From Massilia sp. (lineage in GTDB: Bacteria > Pseudomonadota > Gammaproteobacteria > Burkholderiales > Burkholderiaceae_D), in assembly GCA_025359245.1 (NCBI GenBank), contig JANYGW010000150.1, forward strand, positions 25,165 to 89,164: a DNA stretch of 64,000 nt, written 5' to 3'. Made by a program: the position numbers and the translations under genes. Shown in pieces: positions 54,149 to 62,604 of the stretch; position 1 is the first letter of the stretch; every line of letters begins with the position of its first letter. The notes beneath the pieces are model-generated. The model saw only the letters and a list, made by a program, of their open reading frames with translations, was not told where the DNA came from and searched no databases.

Positions 54149-55324
54149 TTATTCGGCCGCGCGGGGGCGCTTGGCGACGTTCACTTCGACGGCGCTTTCG
54201 CGGCTCTTGCGCATGACCGTCATTGTAGCTTTCTGGCCGGGAGCGAGCTGGGCAATGAGATTCAGCGTCTCGGCGGTGCTGGCCACCGGCTTGCCGCCCA
54301 CCGCCAGCAAGATGTCGCCGGGCAGGATGCCGGCGCGGTCGGCCGGGCCGTTGCGCACCACGCCGGCGATGATCGCGCCCTTGTCCCTGGCCAGGCCGAA
54401 GCTTTCGGCCAGCTCGGGCGTGATGTCCTGGGTTTCGATGCCGATCCAGCCGCGCACCACCGAGCCGTGCTCGATGATCGCTTCGAGCACGGTGCGCGCG
54501 GTCGACACGGGAATGGCGAAGCCGATGCCGACCGAGCCGCCGGTTTGCGAGTAGATCGCCGAGTTAATCCCGAGCAGGTTGCCGCTGGTGTCGATCAGGG
54601 CGCCGCCCGAGTTGCCGAAGTTGATGGCCGCGTCGGTCTGGATGAAGTTTTCGAAATGGTTGATGTGCAGGTTGTTGCGCCCCAGCGCGGAGATGATGCC
54701 CATGGTGACGGTCTGGCCGACACCGAACGGGTTGCCGATGGCCAGCACCACGTCGCCCACGCGCGCCTGCTCGGCATGCCCGAGCACGATCACCGGCAAG
54801 TTCTTGGTATCGATGCGGATCACGGCCAGGTCGGTTTCGGGATCGGTGCCGACCACCTTGGCCGGGGCCTTGCGCCCGTCGGTCAGCACGACCTCGATTT
54901 CGTCGGCCGCCTCGACTACGTGGTTGTTGGTCAGGATGTAGCCGTCGGTGCTGACGATGACGCCCGAGCCGAGGCTGGACTGCTGCTCCGGCCTGGGCGC
55001 GCCGTCGCCGAAGAAGCGGCGGAAGAACGGATCCTTGAGCAAGGGATGGTCGCGCCCGAGCGACTTGCTGGTAAGGATGTTGACGACGGCCGGCATCGCC
55101 CGCGCGGCCGCCTCGCGGTAGCTGGCGTTGGCGCCGCCGCAGTTGCCGCCGCAGCTGCTGGGCAGCAGCGGCGCCTGCAAGACCGGCACGGTATTGGCCA
55201 GCGTGCCGGCCGGCGAGCGCTGGCCGCCCCGCTGCAGCCATTCGGGACGCATGGCCGCGACCACGAAGTACAGGGCCAGGGCCACGGTAACGGTCTGAGC
55301 AAACAATAACCAGTAGCGCCGCAT
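54149..55324 (-). CDS. DegS-like (Do family) periplasmic serine protease
   Basis: 391 residues. One N-terminal membrane helix (about 6-24) anchors it to the inner membrane. The trypsin-like domain has His in LTNNHVV, Asp in ETDLAVI and Ser in GNSGGAL. There is a single PDZ domain (about 290-380), as in DegS/AlgW rather than DegP/DegQ. An SSCGGNCGG cysteine pair after the membrane helix is unusual. The family starts the sigma-E response by cutting the anti-sigma factor RseA; whether this one does is inference. mscL precedes it by 15 bp. Confidence 0.9.
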   Translation of the reverse strand: MRRYWLLFAQTVTVALALYFVVAAMRPEWLQRGGQRSPAGTLANTVPVLQAPLLPSSCGGNCGGANASYREAAARAMPAVVNILTSKSLGRDHPLLKDPFFRRFFGDGAPRPEQQSSLGSGVIVSTDGYILTNNHVVEAADEIEVVLTDGRKAPAKVVGTDPETDLAVIRIDTKNLPVIVLGHAEQARVGDVVLAIGNPFGVGQTVTMGIISALGRNNLHINHFENFIQTDAAINFGNSGGALIDTSGNLLGINSAIYSQTGGSVGIGFAIPVSTARTVLEAIIEHGSVVRGWIGIETQDITPELAESFGLARDKGAIIAGVVRNGPADRAGILPGDILLAVGGKPVASTAETLNLIAQLAPGQKATMTVMRKSRESAVEVNVAKRPRAAE

Positions 55325-55339
55325 CGGGAGGGTGTTTGC

Positions 55340-55756
55340 CTATTTTTTCAGCGCATCGCGAATTTCGCGCAGCAGCACAATATCTTCGGGGGTGGCGACC
55401 ACGGCCGGCGCAACCGGCTCATCGCGGCGCAGCCGGTTCATCAGGCGGATCATCTGGAAAATGATGAAGGCCAGGATGACGAAGTTCAGCAACACCGTCA
55501 GAAAGTTGCCGTAGGCCATCACCGCGCCCTGCTTCTTGGCCTCGGCCAGCGCCAGGCCCATCGCCTGCCCGTTCAGCGGCAGGTAGTAGTTGGCGAAGTC
55601 GAGGCCGCCGAACAGCTTGCCGATGGGCGGCATGATGACATCCTGGACCAGCGAATCGACGATCTTGCCGAAGGCGCCGCCGATGATGACGCCGACGGCG
55701 AGGTCGACCACGTTGCCCTTCATTGCGAACTGCTTGAATTCGGCCATCATCGTCAT
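55340..55756 (-). CDS. mscL: Large-conductance mechanosensitive channel
   Basis: 138 residues. The start is the ATG with GGAG six bases upstream. [39 protein letters not shown] is the near-universal first helix (here quoted only in outline: residues 5-45). A second membrane helix lies near 78-100, and the C-terminal helix is basic. It releases solutes under hypo-osmotic shock. Confidence 0.96.
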   Translation of the reverse strand: MTMMAEFKQFAMKGNVVDLAVGVIIGGAFGKIVDSLVQDVIMPPIGKLFGGLDFANYYLPLNGQAMGLALAEAKKQGAVMAYGNFLTVLLNFVILAFIIFQMIRLMNRLRRDEPVAPAVVATPEDIVLLREIRDALKK

Positions 55757-55944
55757 GCTTGTCTCCAGGTTGGGTGAATGTCATGCCGATCATACATCGA
55801 AGCAGTTAGAAACCAAACAGGCGGCGGCGGTTCCGGCGCTGCCGGACCTTTTTTAATTTCGTTGAAAAAGCCCGGTTTCGGCGCGCAAGCGGGTGCCAAA
55901 GTGGCCGAAAAGGACCGCTCCGAGACGTCAAGCAACATTTTTGC

Positions 55945-55973
55945 TTCATTTCGCCTGCCGCTTCCCTTATAAT
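55945..55973 (+). promoter_or_regulatory. Promoter of petABC
   Basis: TATAAT at 55968-55973 with TTCATT at 55945-55950 (17-base spacer). A small AAGCT/AGCTT hairpin followed by T residues lies in the leader near 55987. The petA ATG is 65 bp downstream. Confidence 0.6.
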
Positions 55974-56037
55974 TTAAGGTTGCTAGAAGCTCTAAGTAGC
56001 TTTTTAAGATTTCGCATTTTGACTGATTGGGGTTGGT

Positions 56038-56646
56038 ATGAGTAACGAAAAGCAGGTCGATTCAGGCCGCCGCATTTTGCTCGCAGGGACGTGCGCCGCG
56101 GGCGGCGCGGTAGCTGTAGGCACGGCGGCAGCCTTGGTAAGCACCTTCCAGCCGTCGGAACGGGCGAAAGCCGCCGGCGCGCCAGTAGAGGTAGATATCG
56201 CCGGCATGGCGGTGGGCGAGCAGCGCACGGTCGAATGGCGCGGCAAGCCGGTATGGATCATCCGCCGTTCGCCGGAGATGATCGAATCGCTCAAGAAGAC
56301 CGACGCCGACGTCGCCGATCCGAAATCGGAGCGCAAGCCGGACGAATTGACGCCCGAGTACGCGCGCAACGAATACCGCTCGATCAAGCCGGAATACCTG
56401 GTGGCCGTGGGCATCTGCTCGCACCTGGGTTGCTCGCCGAGCAGCCGGTTCGCCGCCGGCGCCCAGCCCAACCTGCCTGACAACTGGGCCGGCGGTTTCC
56501 TGTGCCCATGCCACGGTTCGACCTTCGACCTGGCCGGCCGCGTGTTCAAGAACAAGCCTGCGCCGGACAACCTGCAAGTGCCACGCCACATGTTTGCCAG
56601 CGATACCAAGCTGGTCATCGGCAAAGACGAGAAAGGCGAGGCATAA
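56038..56646 (+). CDS. petA: Rieske iron-sulfur subunit of cytochrome bc1
   Basis: 202 residues. The N-terminus has a twin-arginine-like SGRRILLAGTC followed by a hydrophobic helix (about 14-35) that anchors it. The 2Fe-2S cluster ligands are in CSHLGC (about 126-131) and CPCHGS (about 157-162). It passes electrons from ubiquinol to cytochrome c1. First gene of the bc1 operon, two bases before petB. Confidence 0.96.
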   Translation: MSNEKQVDSGRRILLAGTCAAGGAVAVGTAAALVSTFQPSERAKAAGAPVEVDIAGMAVGEQRTVEWRGKPVWIIRRSPEMIESLKKTDADVADPKSERKPDELTPEYARNEYRSIKPEYLVAVGICSHLGCSPSSRFAAGAQPNLPDNWAGGFLCPCHGSTFDLAGRVFKNKPAPDNLQVPRHMFASDTKLVIGKDEKGEA

Positions 56647-56648
56647 CC

Positions 56649-58061
56649 ATGGCCGCTTTTAAAGAAACCAAATTCCCGGCCGACGCGCCGATCGCCGACA
56701 AAGCCCTGGGCTGGGTCGACGACCGCTTCCCGCTGACCAAGCTGTGGAATGACCAGTGGGGCAAGTACTACGCTCCGAAAAACTTCAATTTCTGGTACAT
56801 CTTCGGTTCGCTGGCGATGCTGATCCTGGTGTTGCAGATCGTCACCGGCATCTTCCTGACGATGCACTACAAGCCCGATGCCAACCTGGCCTTCGGCTCG
56901 GTCGAATACATCATGCGCGAAGTGCCGTGGGGCTGGCTGGTGCGCTATATGCACTCGACCGGCGCGTCGGCTTTCTTCATCGTGGTTTACCTGCACATGA
57001 CGCGCGGCCTGCTGTACGGCTCGTACCGCAAACCGCGCGAACTGATCTGGCTGTTCGGCTTCGGCATCTTCCTGGTGCTGATGGCCGAAGCGTTCTTCGG
57101 CTATTTGCTGCCGTGGGGCCAGATGTCGTACTGGGGCGCGCAAGTGATCGTCAACCTGTTCGGCGCCATTCCCTTCATCGGCCCTGACCTGTCGCTGTGG
57201 ATCCGCGGCGACTACGTGGTCGGCGACGCCACGCTGAACCGCTTCTTCGCGTTCCACGTGATCGCGATCCCGCTCGTCCTGCTGGGCCTGGTTGCCGCGC
57301 ACTTGATCGCGCTGCACGAAGTCGGCTCGAACAATCCTGACGGCATCGAAATCAAGGACAACCTGGGCGCCGACGGCCACCCGGTGGACGGCATTCCGTC
57401 GCATCCTTACTACTCGACGCACGACATGTTCGGCGTGTCGGTGTTCCTGCTGATCTTCTCGGCGGTCGTGTTCTTTGCGCCGGAAATGGGCGGCTACTTC
57501 CTCGAGTACAACAACTTCATCCCGGCCGACGGCCTGAAGACCCCCGCGCACATCGCGCCGACCTGGTATTTCACGCCGTTCTACTCGGTGCTGCGCGCGA
57601 CCACGGCCGACTTCATGTACGTGCTGATGGGCGGCACCGCCCTCTACGTCGCCTTCATCTGGCTCAAGGCGCGCATCTCGTTCATGGCCAAGGTGGCGAT
57701 CGCCGTCGTCGCGCTGCTGATGATCGTGGGCATGCTGCCACAGGTGCTGGACGCGAAATTCTGGGGCGTCGTGCTGTTCGGTTCGTCGGTGATGATCCTG
57801 GGCGCGCTGCCATGGCTGGACCAGTCGCCGGTCAAGTCGATCCGCTATCGTCCGGACTGGCACCTGTATGTCTACCTGGTCTTCTTCGCCGCGTTCCTGG
57901 CGCTGGGCTGGCTCGGCACGCAATTGCCGACCGACACCAAGACGCTGGTCGCGCAAGTGTGCACGCTGTTTTATTTCAGCTTCTTCCTGCTGATGCCGTG
58001 GTGGAGCTCGATGGGCACCTTCAAGCCAGTGCCGAAACGTGTGACGTTCCATCCGCACTAA
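56649..58061 (+). CDS. petB: Cytochrome b subunit of cytochrome bc1
   Basis: 470 residues including the full cytochrome b fold. Eight membrane helices and the four haem-ligand histidines are seen (in RYMHSTGAS/YLHMTRG for one pair and FAFHVIAIPL/AAHLIALHE for the other). The Qo-site PEW-type motif reads PTWYFTPF. It oxidises ubiquinol and moves protons. Followed by petC after 34 bp. Confidence 0.96.
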   Translation: MAAFKETKFPADAPIADKALGWVDDRFPLTKLWNDQWGKYYAPKNFNFWYIFGSLAMLILVLQIVTGIFLTMHYKPDANLAFGSVEYIMREVPWGWLVRYMHSTGASAFFIVVYLHMTRGLLYGSYRKPRELIWLFGFGIFLVLMAEAFFGYLLPWGQMSYWGAQVIVNLFGAIPFIGPDLSLWIRGDYVVGDATLNRFFAFHVIAIPLVLLGLVAAHLIALHEVGSNNPDGIEIKDNLGADGHPVDGIPSHPYYSTHDMFGVSVFLLIFSAVVFFAPEMGGYFLEYNNFIPADGLKTPAHIAPTWYFTPFYSVLRATTADFMYVLMGGTALYVAFIWLKARISFMAKVAIAVVALLMIVGMLPQVLDAKFWGVVLFGSSVMILGALPWLDQSPVKSIRYRPDWHLYVYLVFFAAFLALGWLGTQLPTDTKTLVAQVCTLFYFSFFLLMPWWSSMGTFKPVPKRVTFHPH

Positions 58062-58095
58062 TCGACGACATCACACAAGCGAAAAAGGACCTTAC

Positions 58096-58857
58096 ATGAA
58101 ATTTGCGAAACAACTGATCGCTGTCCTGGCATTGCTGCCAGGCCTGGCGTTTGCCAACGAAGGCGGCCATCCGCTGGACAAGGCGCCCGAGCGCGCCAGC
58201 ATGACGTCGCTGCAGAACGGCGCCAAGCTGTTCGTCAACCATTGCCTGAACTGCCACGCGGCGGCCTCGATGCGCTACAACCGCCTCAAGGATCTGGGCC
58301 TGACCGAGGTGCAGATCAAGGACAACCTGCTGTTCTCGGCAGACAAGGTCGGCGAAATGATGACGACCGCGCTGCGCCCGGCCGATGCCAAAGCCTGGTT
58401 CGGCGTGATTCCGCCGGACCTGTCGGTGATCGCGCGCGCCAAGGCGTCGCCGGCCGGCAGCGGTCCCGACTACCTGTACACCTACCTGCGCACCTTCTAC
58501 AAGGACGACACCCGTCCGACCGGCTGGAACAACCTGGTGGTGCCGAACGTGGCGATGCCGCACGTGATGTGGCAGATGCAGGGCGTGCGCACGCTCAAGA
58601 TGGTCGAAGAGAAAGATCCGCATGATCACACGAAGACCGTCCACAAGTTTGATGGCTTCGAGGAAGTGACCAAGGGCACGATGACGCCAACCCAGTTCGA
58701 CGAAGCGACGGCCGACCTGGTCGCCTACCTCGAGTGGATGGCCGAACCGGCTGCCAGCACGCGCAAGAAACTCGGCGTCTGGGTGCTGTTCCTGATGTCG
58801 ACGTTCGCCCTGTTCGCCTGGCTGCTGAACAAGTCGTACTGGAAAGAAGTTAAGTAA
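58096..58857 (+). CDS. petC: Cytochrome c1 subunit of cytochrome bc1
   Basis: 253 residues. A signal peptide (about 1-20, LAFA) precedes the c-type haem site CLNCH (about 50-54). The axial methionine is probably in NVAMPHVMWQM. A C-terminal membrane helix (about 228-245) anchors it. It passes electrons to soluble cytochrome c or oxidase. It completes petABC. Confidence 0.96.
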   Translation: MKFAKQLIAVLALLPGLAFANEGGHPLDKAPERASMTSLQNGAKLFVNHCLNCHAAASMRYNRLKDLGLTEVQIKDNLLFSADKVGEMMTTALRPADAKAWFGVIPPDLSVIARAKASPAGSGPDYLYTYLRTFYKDDTRPTGWNNLVVPNVAMPHVMWQMQGVRTLKMVEEKDPHDHTKTVHKFDGFEEVTKGTMTPTQFDEATADLVAYLEWMAEPAASTRKKLGVWVLFLMSTFALFAWLLNKSYWKEVK

Positions 58858-58874
58858 TAGGCTAGCGTTCATTC

Positions 58875-58929
58875 ATTGCCCGTCACGGCGGGCAATCATT
58901 TCGGGGTGATCCGCTCGTCGTTTCACCCC
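58875..58929 (+). terminator. Paired hairpins after petC
   Basis: ATTGCCCG/CGGGCAAT (58875-58896) and GGGGTGA/TCACCCC (58903-58929) lie in the gap before sspA. The second is followed by a T-rich run. They probably end most petABC transcripts. Confidence 0.6.
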
Positions 58930-58953
58930 CTTTGTTTCTAAGGAACTATAAAA

Positions 58954-59565
58954 ATGATGGTTCTCTACTCCGGCACCACGTGCCCATTCTCCCAACGCTG
59001 CCGCCTGGTCCTGTTCGAAAAGGGCATGGACTTCGAAGTGCGCGATGTGGACCTGTTCAACAAGCCAGAAGACATTTCGACGATGAACCCGTACGGCCAG
59101 GTGCCGATCCTGGTCGAGCGCGAACTGATCCTGTACGAATCGAACATCATCAACGAATACATCGACGAGCGCTTCCCGCATCCGCAGCTGATGCCGGCCG
59201 ACCCGCTGATGCGCGCGCGCGCGCGCCTGATGCTGTTCAACTTCGAGAAAGAACTGTTCGTCCATGTGCACGTGCTCGAAAGCGAGCGCGCCAAGGCCAA
59301 CGACAAGAGCCATGACAAGGCGCGCGCGGAAATCCGCGACCGCCTGACCACGCTCGCGCCGCTGTTCCTGAAGAACAAGTACATGCTGGGCGACGAGTTC
59401 TCGATGCTGGACGTGGCCGTGGCGCCGCTGCTGTGGCGTTTGGACCACTACGGCATCGAACTGTCGAAGACGGCAGCGCCGCTGATGAAGTACGCCGAGC
59501 GCATCTTCTCGCGTCCGGCCTACATCGAAGCGCTGACCCCCTCCGAAAAGGTCATGCGCCGTTAA
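58954..59565 (+). CDS. sspA: Stringent starvation protein A
   Basis: 203 residues with a GST fold. N-terminal MVLYSGTTCPFSQRCRLVLFEKGMDF, then the VPILVERELILYESNIINEYIDERFPHP block (outlined here) are the SspA signatures. AAGGA lies nine bases before the ATG. SspA binds RNA polymerase and acts in stationary phase and acid stress. The location after petABC and before sspB is typical of betaproteobacteria. Confidence 0.95.
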   Translation: MMVLYSGTTCPFSQRCRLVLFEKGMDFEVRDVDLFNKPEDISTMNPYGQVPILVERELILYESNIINEYIDERFPHPQLMPADPLMRARARLMLFNFEKELFVHVHVLESERAKANDKSHDKARAEIRDRLTTLAPLFLKNKYMLGDEFSMLDVAVAPLLWRLDHYGIELSKTAAPLMKYAERIFSRPAYIEALTPSEKVMRR

Positions 59566-59587
59566 GCGCAGCCTGCAGCCCCCACCA

Positions 59588-59627
59588 CGCCAGTCTGCGC
59601 TTGCGCGCAAATCGCAGTAGACTGGCG
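59588..59627 (+). terminator. Hairpin between sspA and sspB
   Basis: CGCCAGTCT (59588-59596) pairs with AGACTGGCG (59619-59627) and can extend by GCG/CGC. There is no T tract. It may be a partial terminator or protect the sspA mRNA. Confidence 0.5.
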
Positions 59628-59647
59628 GGTACTCGCATCACAGACAA

Positions 59648-60145
59648 ATGAACATGCCCGATATCTCAACCAAGCCCTACATGCTGCGCGCCATTTACGA
59701 GTGGTGCACCGATAGCGGCTTCACGCCCTACCTCGCGGTGAAGGTCGATGCCGGCACCACGGTGCCGATGGAATACGTCAAGAAGGGCGAGATCGTGCTG
59801 AACATCAGTTTCGGCGCCACCTCCGGCCTGAAGATGGACAATGACGCGATCCACTTCCACGCACGCTTTGGCGGCGTGTCGCGCGAAATCTACGTGCCCG
59901 TGCATAACGTGCTGGCCATCTACGCCAACGAGAATGGCCAGGGGATGGCGTTCGAGGTCACGGCCGCCGGCGACACCGGGCCGGGCGAGAGCGCGCCGGA
60001 AGCCGTGCTGAGCAGCGTTCCATCGCTGGCGTCGGTGCCGAGCGCGGCGCAGGACATGGCCCCGGCCACGACGGCGACGGCGCCGGACGACCACAACGAG
60101 CCGCCCAAAAAAGGCGGCCGCCCGACCTTAACGCGGATCAAATAG
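59648..60145 (+). CDS. sspB: ClpXP specificity-enhancing factor SspB
   Basis: 165 residues. The substrate-binding domain (about 1-112) begins with KPYMLRAIYEWCTDSGFTPY and includes VLNISFGATSGLKMDNDAI. A flexible Ala/Pro-rich linker follows. The C-terminal GGRPTLTRIK is the ClpX-binding tail. It delivers ssrA-tagged proteins to ClpXP. Confidence 0.95.
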   Translation: MNMPDISTKPYMLRAIYEWCTDSGFTPYLAVKVDAGTTVPMEYVKKGEIVLNISFGATSGLKMDNDAIHFHARFGGVSREIYVPVHNVLAIYANENGQGMAFEVTAAGDTGPGESAPEAVLSSVPSLASVPSAAQDMAPATTATAPDDHNEPPKKGGRPTLTRIK

Positions 60146-60149
60146 CGTA

Positions 60150-60155
60150 TAATCC
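60150..60155 (+). promoter_or_regulatory. -10 element of the tRNA-Thr gene
   Basis: A perfect TATAAT lies 19 bp before the tRNA 5' end, just after the sspB stop. No consensus -35 is seen. Confidence 0.6.
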
Positions 60156-60173
60156 GGGGCTTGTAAAAGTTTC

Positions 60174-60249
<76 letters not shown>

Positions 60250-60273
60250 AGAATACGTTTCAGAGATGCACGG

Positions 60274-60322
60274 AAAAACCCAGGAAAGACCTCTCTCATA
60301 GGGGAAATCCTGGGTTTTTTTA
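60274..60322 (+). terminator. Intrinsic terminator after tRNA-Thr
   Basis: AAAAACCCAGGA (60274) and TCCTGGGTTTTT (60308) make a 12-bp stem with a 22-base loop and a following T tract. It closes the tRNA transcript and shields the integrase gene. Confidence 0.85.
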
Positions 60323-60372
60323 CGTCCTGGTTTGCGGTAGAGCCCGGTAAAACTCCCCTTTTTGGACTACCA

Positions 60373-60404
60373 TTTGCCAAAATTTGCCAAAAACTTTGGC
60401 AAAA
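60373..60404 (+). repeat. Tandem TTTGCCAAAA repeats upstream of integrase
   Basis: TTTGCCAAAA occurs twice back to back (60373-60382, 60383-60392), and the inverted form TTTGGCAAAA follows at 60395-60404. They end 36 bp before the integrase ATG. They may be integrase arm sites or a repressor operator. Confidence 0.65.
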
Positions 60405-60440
60405 CCTTCGATGTCCAACGTCTTTTGGCTGGAGGTTGCG

Positions 60441-61406
60441 ATGACCACACCGATCAAAGATGGGACCCGCTGGCGCCATAGAATCATGGTGGGCGGCAAG
60501 CGCGTTTCGGGCACGTTCGACACCAGGCAGGCAGCACTCAAGTGGGAAGCACATCAGCGCGTTCTGCTTGGCAGCGAGCCCGTTGTCTCAGTTACGGAAA
60601 CATGCGCTGACGCCTTTCGGCGCTACGAACTCGAAGTTTCAAAAAAGAAGCGCGGCTACAAGTGGGAGGCCGGCCGACTGTATGCGATGGCAAGCACGCC
60701 ACTTGGCAAGGTGCGTATGTCCGAGGTCAATGCGTCGCACATCGCCGCTTGGCGTGACCAGCGGCTGCGCGAGGTCCAGGGCGGCACCGTGACACGCGAA
60801 ATGAACCTGCTATCGCATGTATTTTCCGTCGCCAGAAAAGAGTGGAAGTGGATCACAAGGAGCCCAACGACGGATGTCGCCCGGCCGAAATCCAATCCCC
60901 CTCGCGAGCGGCGCATCACGCAGGAAGAGATTGAACAGATCTGCCTTTCGCTCAACTGGCGGTACGACGCAGTCGACGTGAAACCTTCCACCAAACAACA
61001 ACGCATCGCCCTCGCCTTCCTCTTTGCGATTGAAACGGCAATGCGGGCCGGCGAGATCTGCTCGCTTCGCAGGGGGGACGTTACTGGCTCGGTCGCCCGA
61101 CTCCATCACACGAAAAACGGCTTCCCGCGCGACGTGCCGCTGTCGCCTCGCGCGGTACAGATCTGGGCGATGGTCCCGGACGGATTCGAGATCTCGACGG
61201 GGTCGCTGGATGCCATGTTCCGTTATGCGCGCGGCAAAACTGAAATCGAAGGACTGACCTTCCACGACACAAGGCACGAAGCCATCACCCGCCTGGCCAG
61301 CAAACTGAATGTGTTGGACCTGGCCCGCATGGTGGGGCACCGGGACATCAAGCAGCTGCAGACCTACTACAACGCGTCTGCTGCCGATATCGCCACGCGT
61401 CTGTGA
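60441..61406 (+). CDS. Tyrosine integrase of the island
   Basis: 321 residues from the ATG at 60441, chosen for GGAGG five bases upstream. A core-binding domain (about 45-145) is followed by the catalytic domain. The active-site residues are Arg202 (AMRAGE), Lys225 (HHTKNG), His275 and Arg278 (FHDTRHE), His300 (GHRD) and Tyr309 (LQTYYN). It is distinct from XerC and lies just downstream of a tRNA gene, as in genomic islands and prophages. Its task is integration/excision at the tRNA-Thr 3' end. Confidence 0.93.
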   Translation: MTTPIKDGTRWRHRIMVGGKRVSGTFDTRQAALKWEAHQRVLLGSEPVVSVTETCADAFRRYELEVSKKKRGYKWEAGRLYAMASTPLGKVRMSEVNASHIAAWRDQRLREVQGGTVTREMNLLSHVFSVARKEWKWITRSPTTDVARPKSNPPRERRITQEEIEQICLSLNWRYDAVDVKPSTKQQRIALAFLFAIETAMRAGEICSLRRGDVTGSVARLHHTKNGFPRDVPLSPRAVQIWAMVPDGFEISTGSLDAMFRYARGKTEIEGLTFHDTRHEAITRLASKLNVLDLARMVGHRDIKQLQTYYNASAADIATRL

Positions 61407-61430
61407 TAGCGCAGCATCCGGATCAGATGA

Positions 61431-61463
61431 GCACCTCACAGGCCTTGCTGGGCCTGTGGGTGC
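61431..61463. terminator. Hairpin after the integrase
   Basis: GCACC-T-CACAGGCC pairs with GGCCTGTG-G-GGTGC around a short loop. It lies between the integrase and the convergent small gene, with no T tract on either strand. Confidence 0.5.
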
Positions 61464-61524
61464 GGGCAGAATGAATGGAGGACGGACCCGTGACATCGCC
61501 ACCGCATCGCGACCAGTTCGACTG

Positions 61525-61782
61525 CTATTGACGCTCTGCCCGCGCGATCACCTCGCGGGCCTTGTACAGCGCATGGGCGCGAGTGGCTGACCGCACAGGC
61601 AGGCGAATCGGTTTCGGAAACGTCGGGAGCGTCACGATATCGTCGCGTACGGTGTCCACCGACCGTTTCAAGTACGCGGCAATATTGCGGGTGTCCCACA
61701 AATCAATCGCCACTGGCAACGGCGCAAGCGCCGGTGTGGAAAGCTGCGCCAGTAATCGTTCAAGCATCTCCTCAGTACTCAT
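61525..61782 (-). CDS. AlpA-like small DNA-binding protein
   Basis: 85 residues from the ATG at 61782 (GGTGA six bases ahead); an upstream start at 61827 is possible. The C-terminal half reads TRNIAAYLKRSVDTVRDDIVTLPTFPKPIRLP, the MerR/AlpA-type winged helix seen in excisionases of tyrosine-integrase islands. It converges on the integrase. It is probably the directionality factor or a regulator of the island. The first 30 residues are not conserved in that family. Confidence 0.65.
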   Translation of the reverse strand: MSTEEMLERLLAQLSTPALAPLPVAIDLWDTRNIAAYLKRSVDTVRDDIVTLPTFPKPIRLPVRSATRAHALYKAREVIARAERQ

Positions 61783-61977
61783 TTTGGTCACCGTATCAGT
61801 AGCGTCCCCCCATTGTGTTACGGCCAAGCGACTCTACTTGACGATATATCAACTCATTCGCGCTGCCAAACGGCACTATTTCTACCGCGAACGACTTAAT
61901 TCACGAGGTAAATTCGAACAAACCCCAGGCAATCTAATGTTCCGTTTTCACTCCAGATATTTGCAAAGAACGTAAAA

Positions 61978-62604
61978 ATGGAACATACTGTCACGACGAT
62001 GCGAGCCGACACCCACATTCAACGAATTCTTGACCTTGCAAAGAAACAAGGAATCATCAGGTCGAACGACCTCGATGCCATCCGGGCGCCACGCGTCGCG
62101 CTCACACGAATGACACAAAGCGGTCAGCTTGAAAGAGCTGGCCGGGGCCTATACCGCCTGCCAGGCGCGCTTGGTTCCGAATCGGACAGCCTATCGATTG
62201 TGGCCGCAAAGGTACCGAAGGGAGTTTTCTGCCTCCTGACCGCTCTGCAATTTCACGAATTGACGACTCAACTTCCACGACGCGTCTGGATTGCAATGCC
62301 GCGCGGCAGTCACCTTCCGCAAATCGACTATCCCCCGCTTACCATGGTCCAGTTCAACGATGAAACGCATGCAGCCGGCGTTGAGATCCATGAGCGCGAC
62401 CAAGTCACACTGCGAGTCTACGGTGCCGCCAAGACCGTTGCCGACTGCTTCAAATTCCGGAATAAAATTGGACTCGATGTTGCGCTTGAAGCGCTGAAAG
62501 ATGCCCATGCCAAATCGAAAGTGACAATCGATGAGCTTTGGCATTTTGCGCAAATATGCCGGGTTGCAAACGTCATGCGCCCTTACCTGGAGTCACTTCC
62601 ATGA
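61978..62604 (+). CDS. AbiEi-type antitoxin / transcriptional regulator
   Basis: 208 residues. A winged-helix N-terminus (about 10-60, RILDLAKKQGIIRSNDL then RMTQSGQLERAGRGLYRLPG) is followed by the AbiEi antitoxin domain (about 70-200) with LTALQFHELTTQLPRRVWIAM. The family represses its own promoter and blocks the toxin. The stop overlaps the next start (ATGA). Base composition is lower in GC than the rest of the window, which points to transfer. Confidence 0.88.
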   Translation: MEHTVTTMRADTHIQRILDLAKKQGIIRSNDLDAIRAPRVALTRMTQSGQLERAGRGLYRLPGALGSESDSLSIVAAKVPKGVFCLLTALQFHELTTQLPRRVWIAMPRGSHLPQIDYPPLTMVQFNDETHAAGVEIHERDQVTLRVYGAAKTVADCFKFRNKIGLDVALEALKDAHAKSKVTIDELWHFAQICRVANVMRPYLESLP

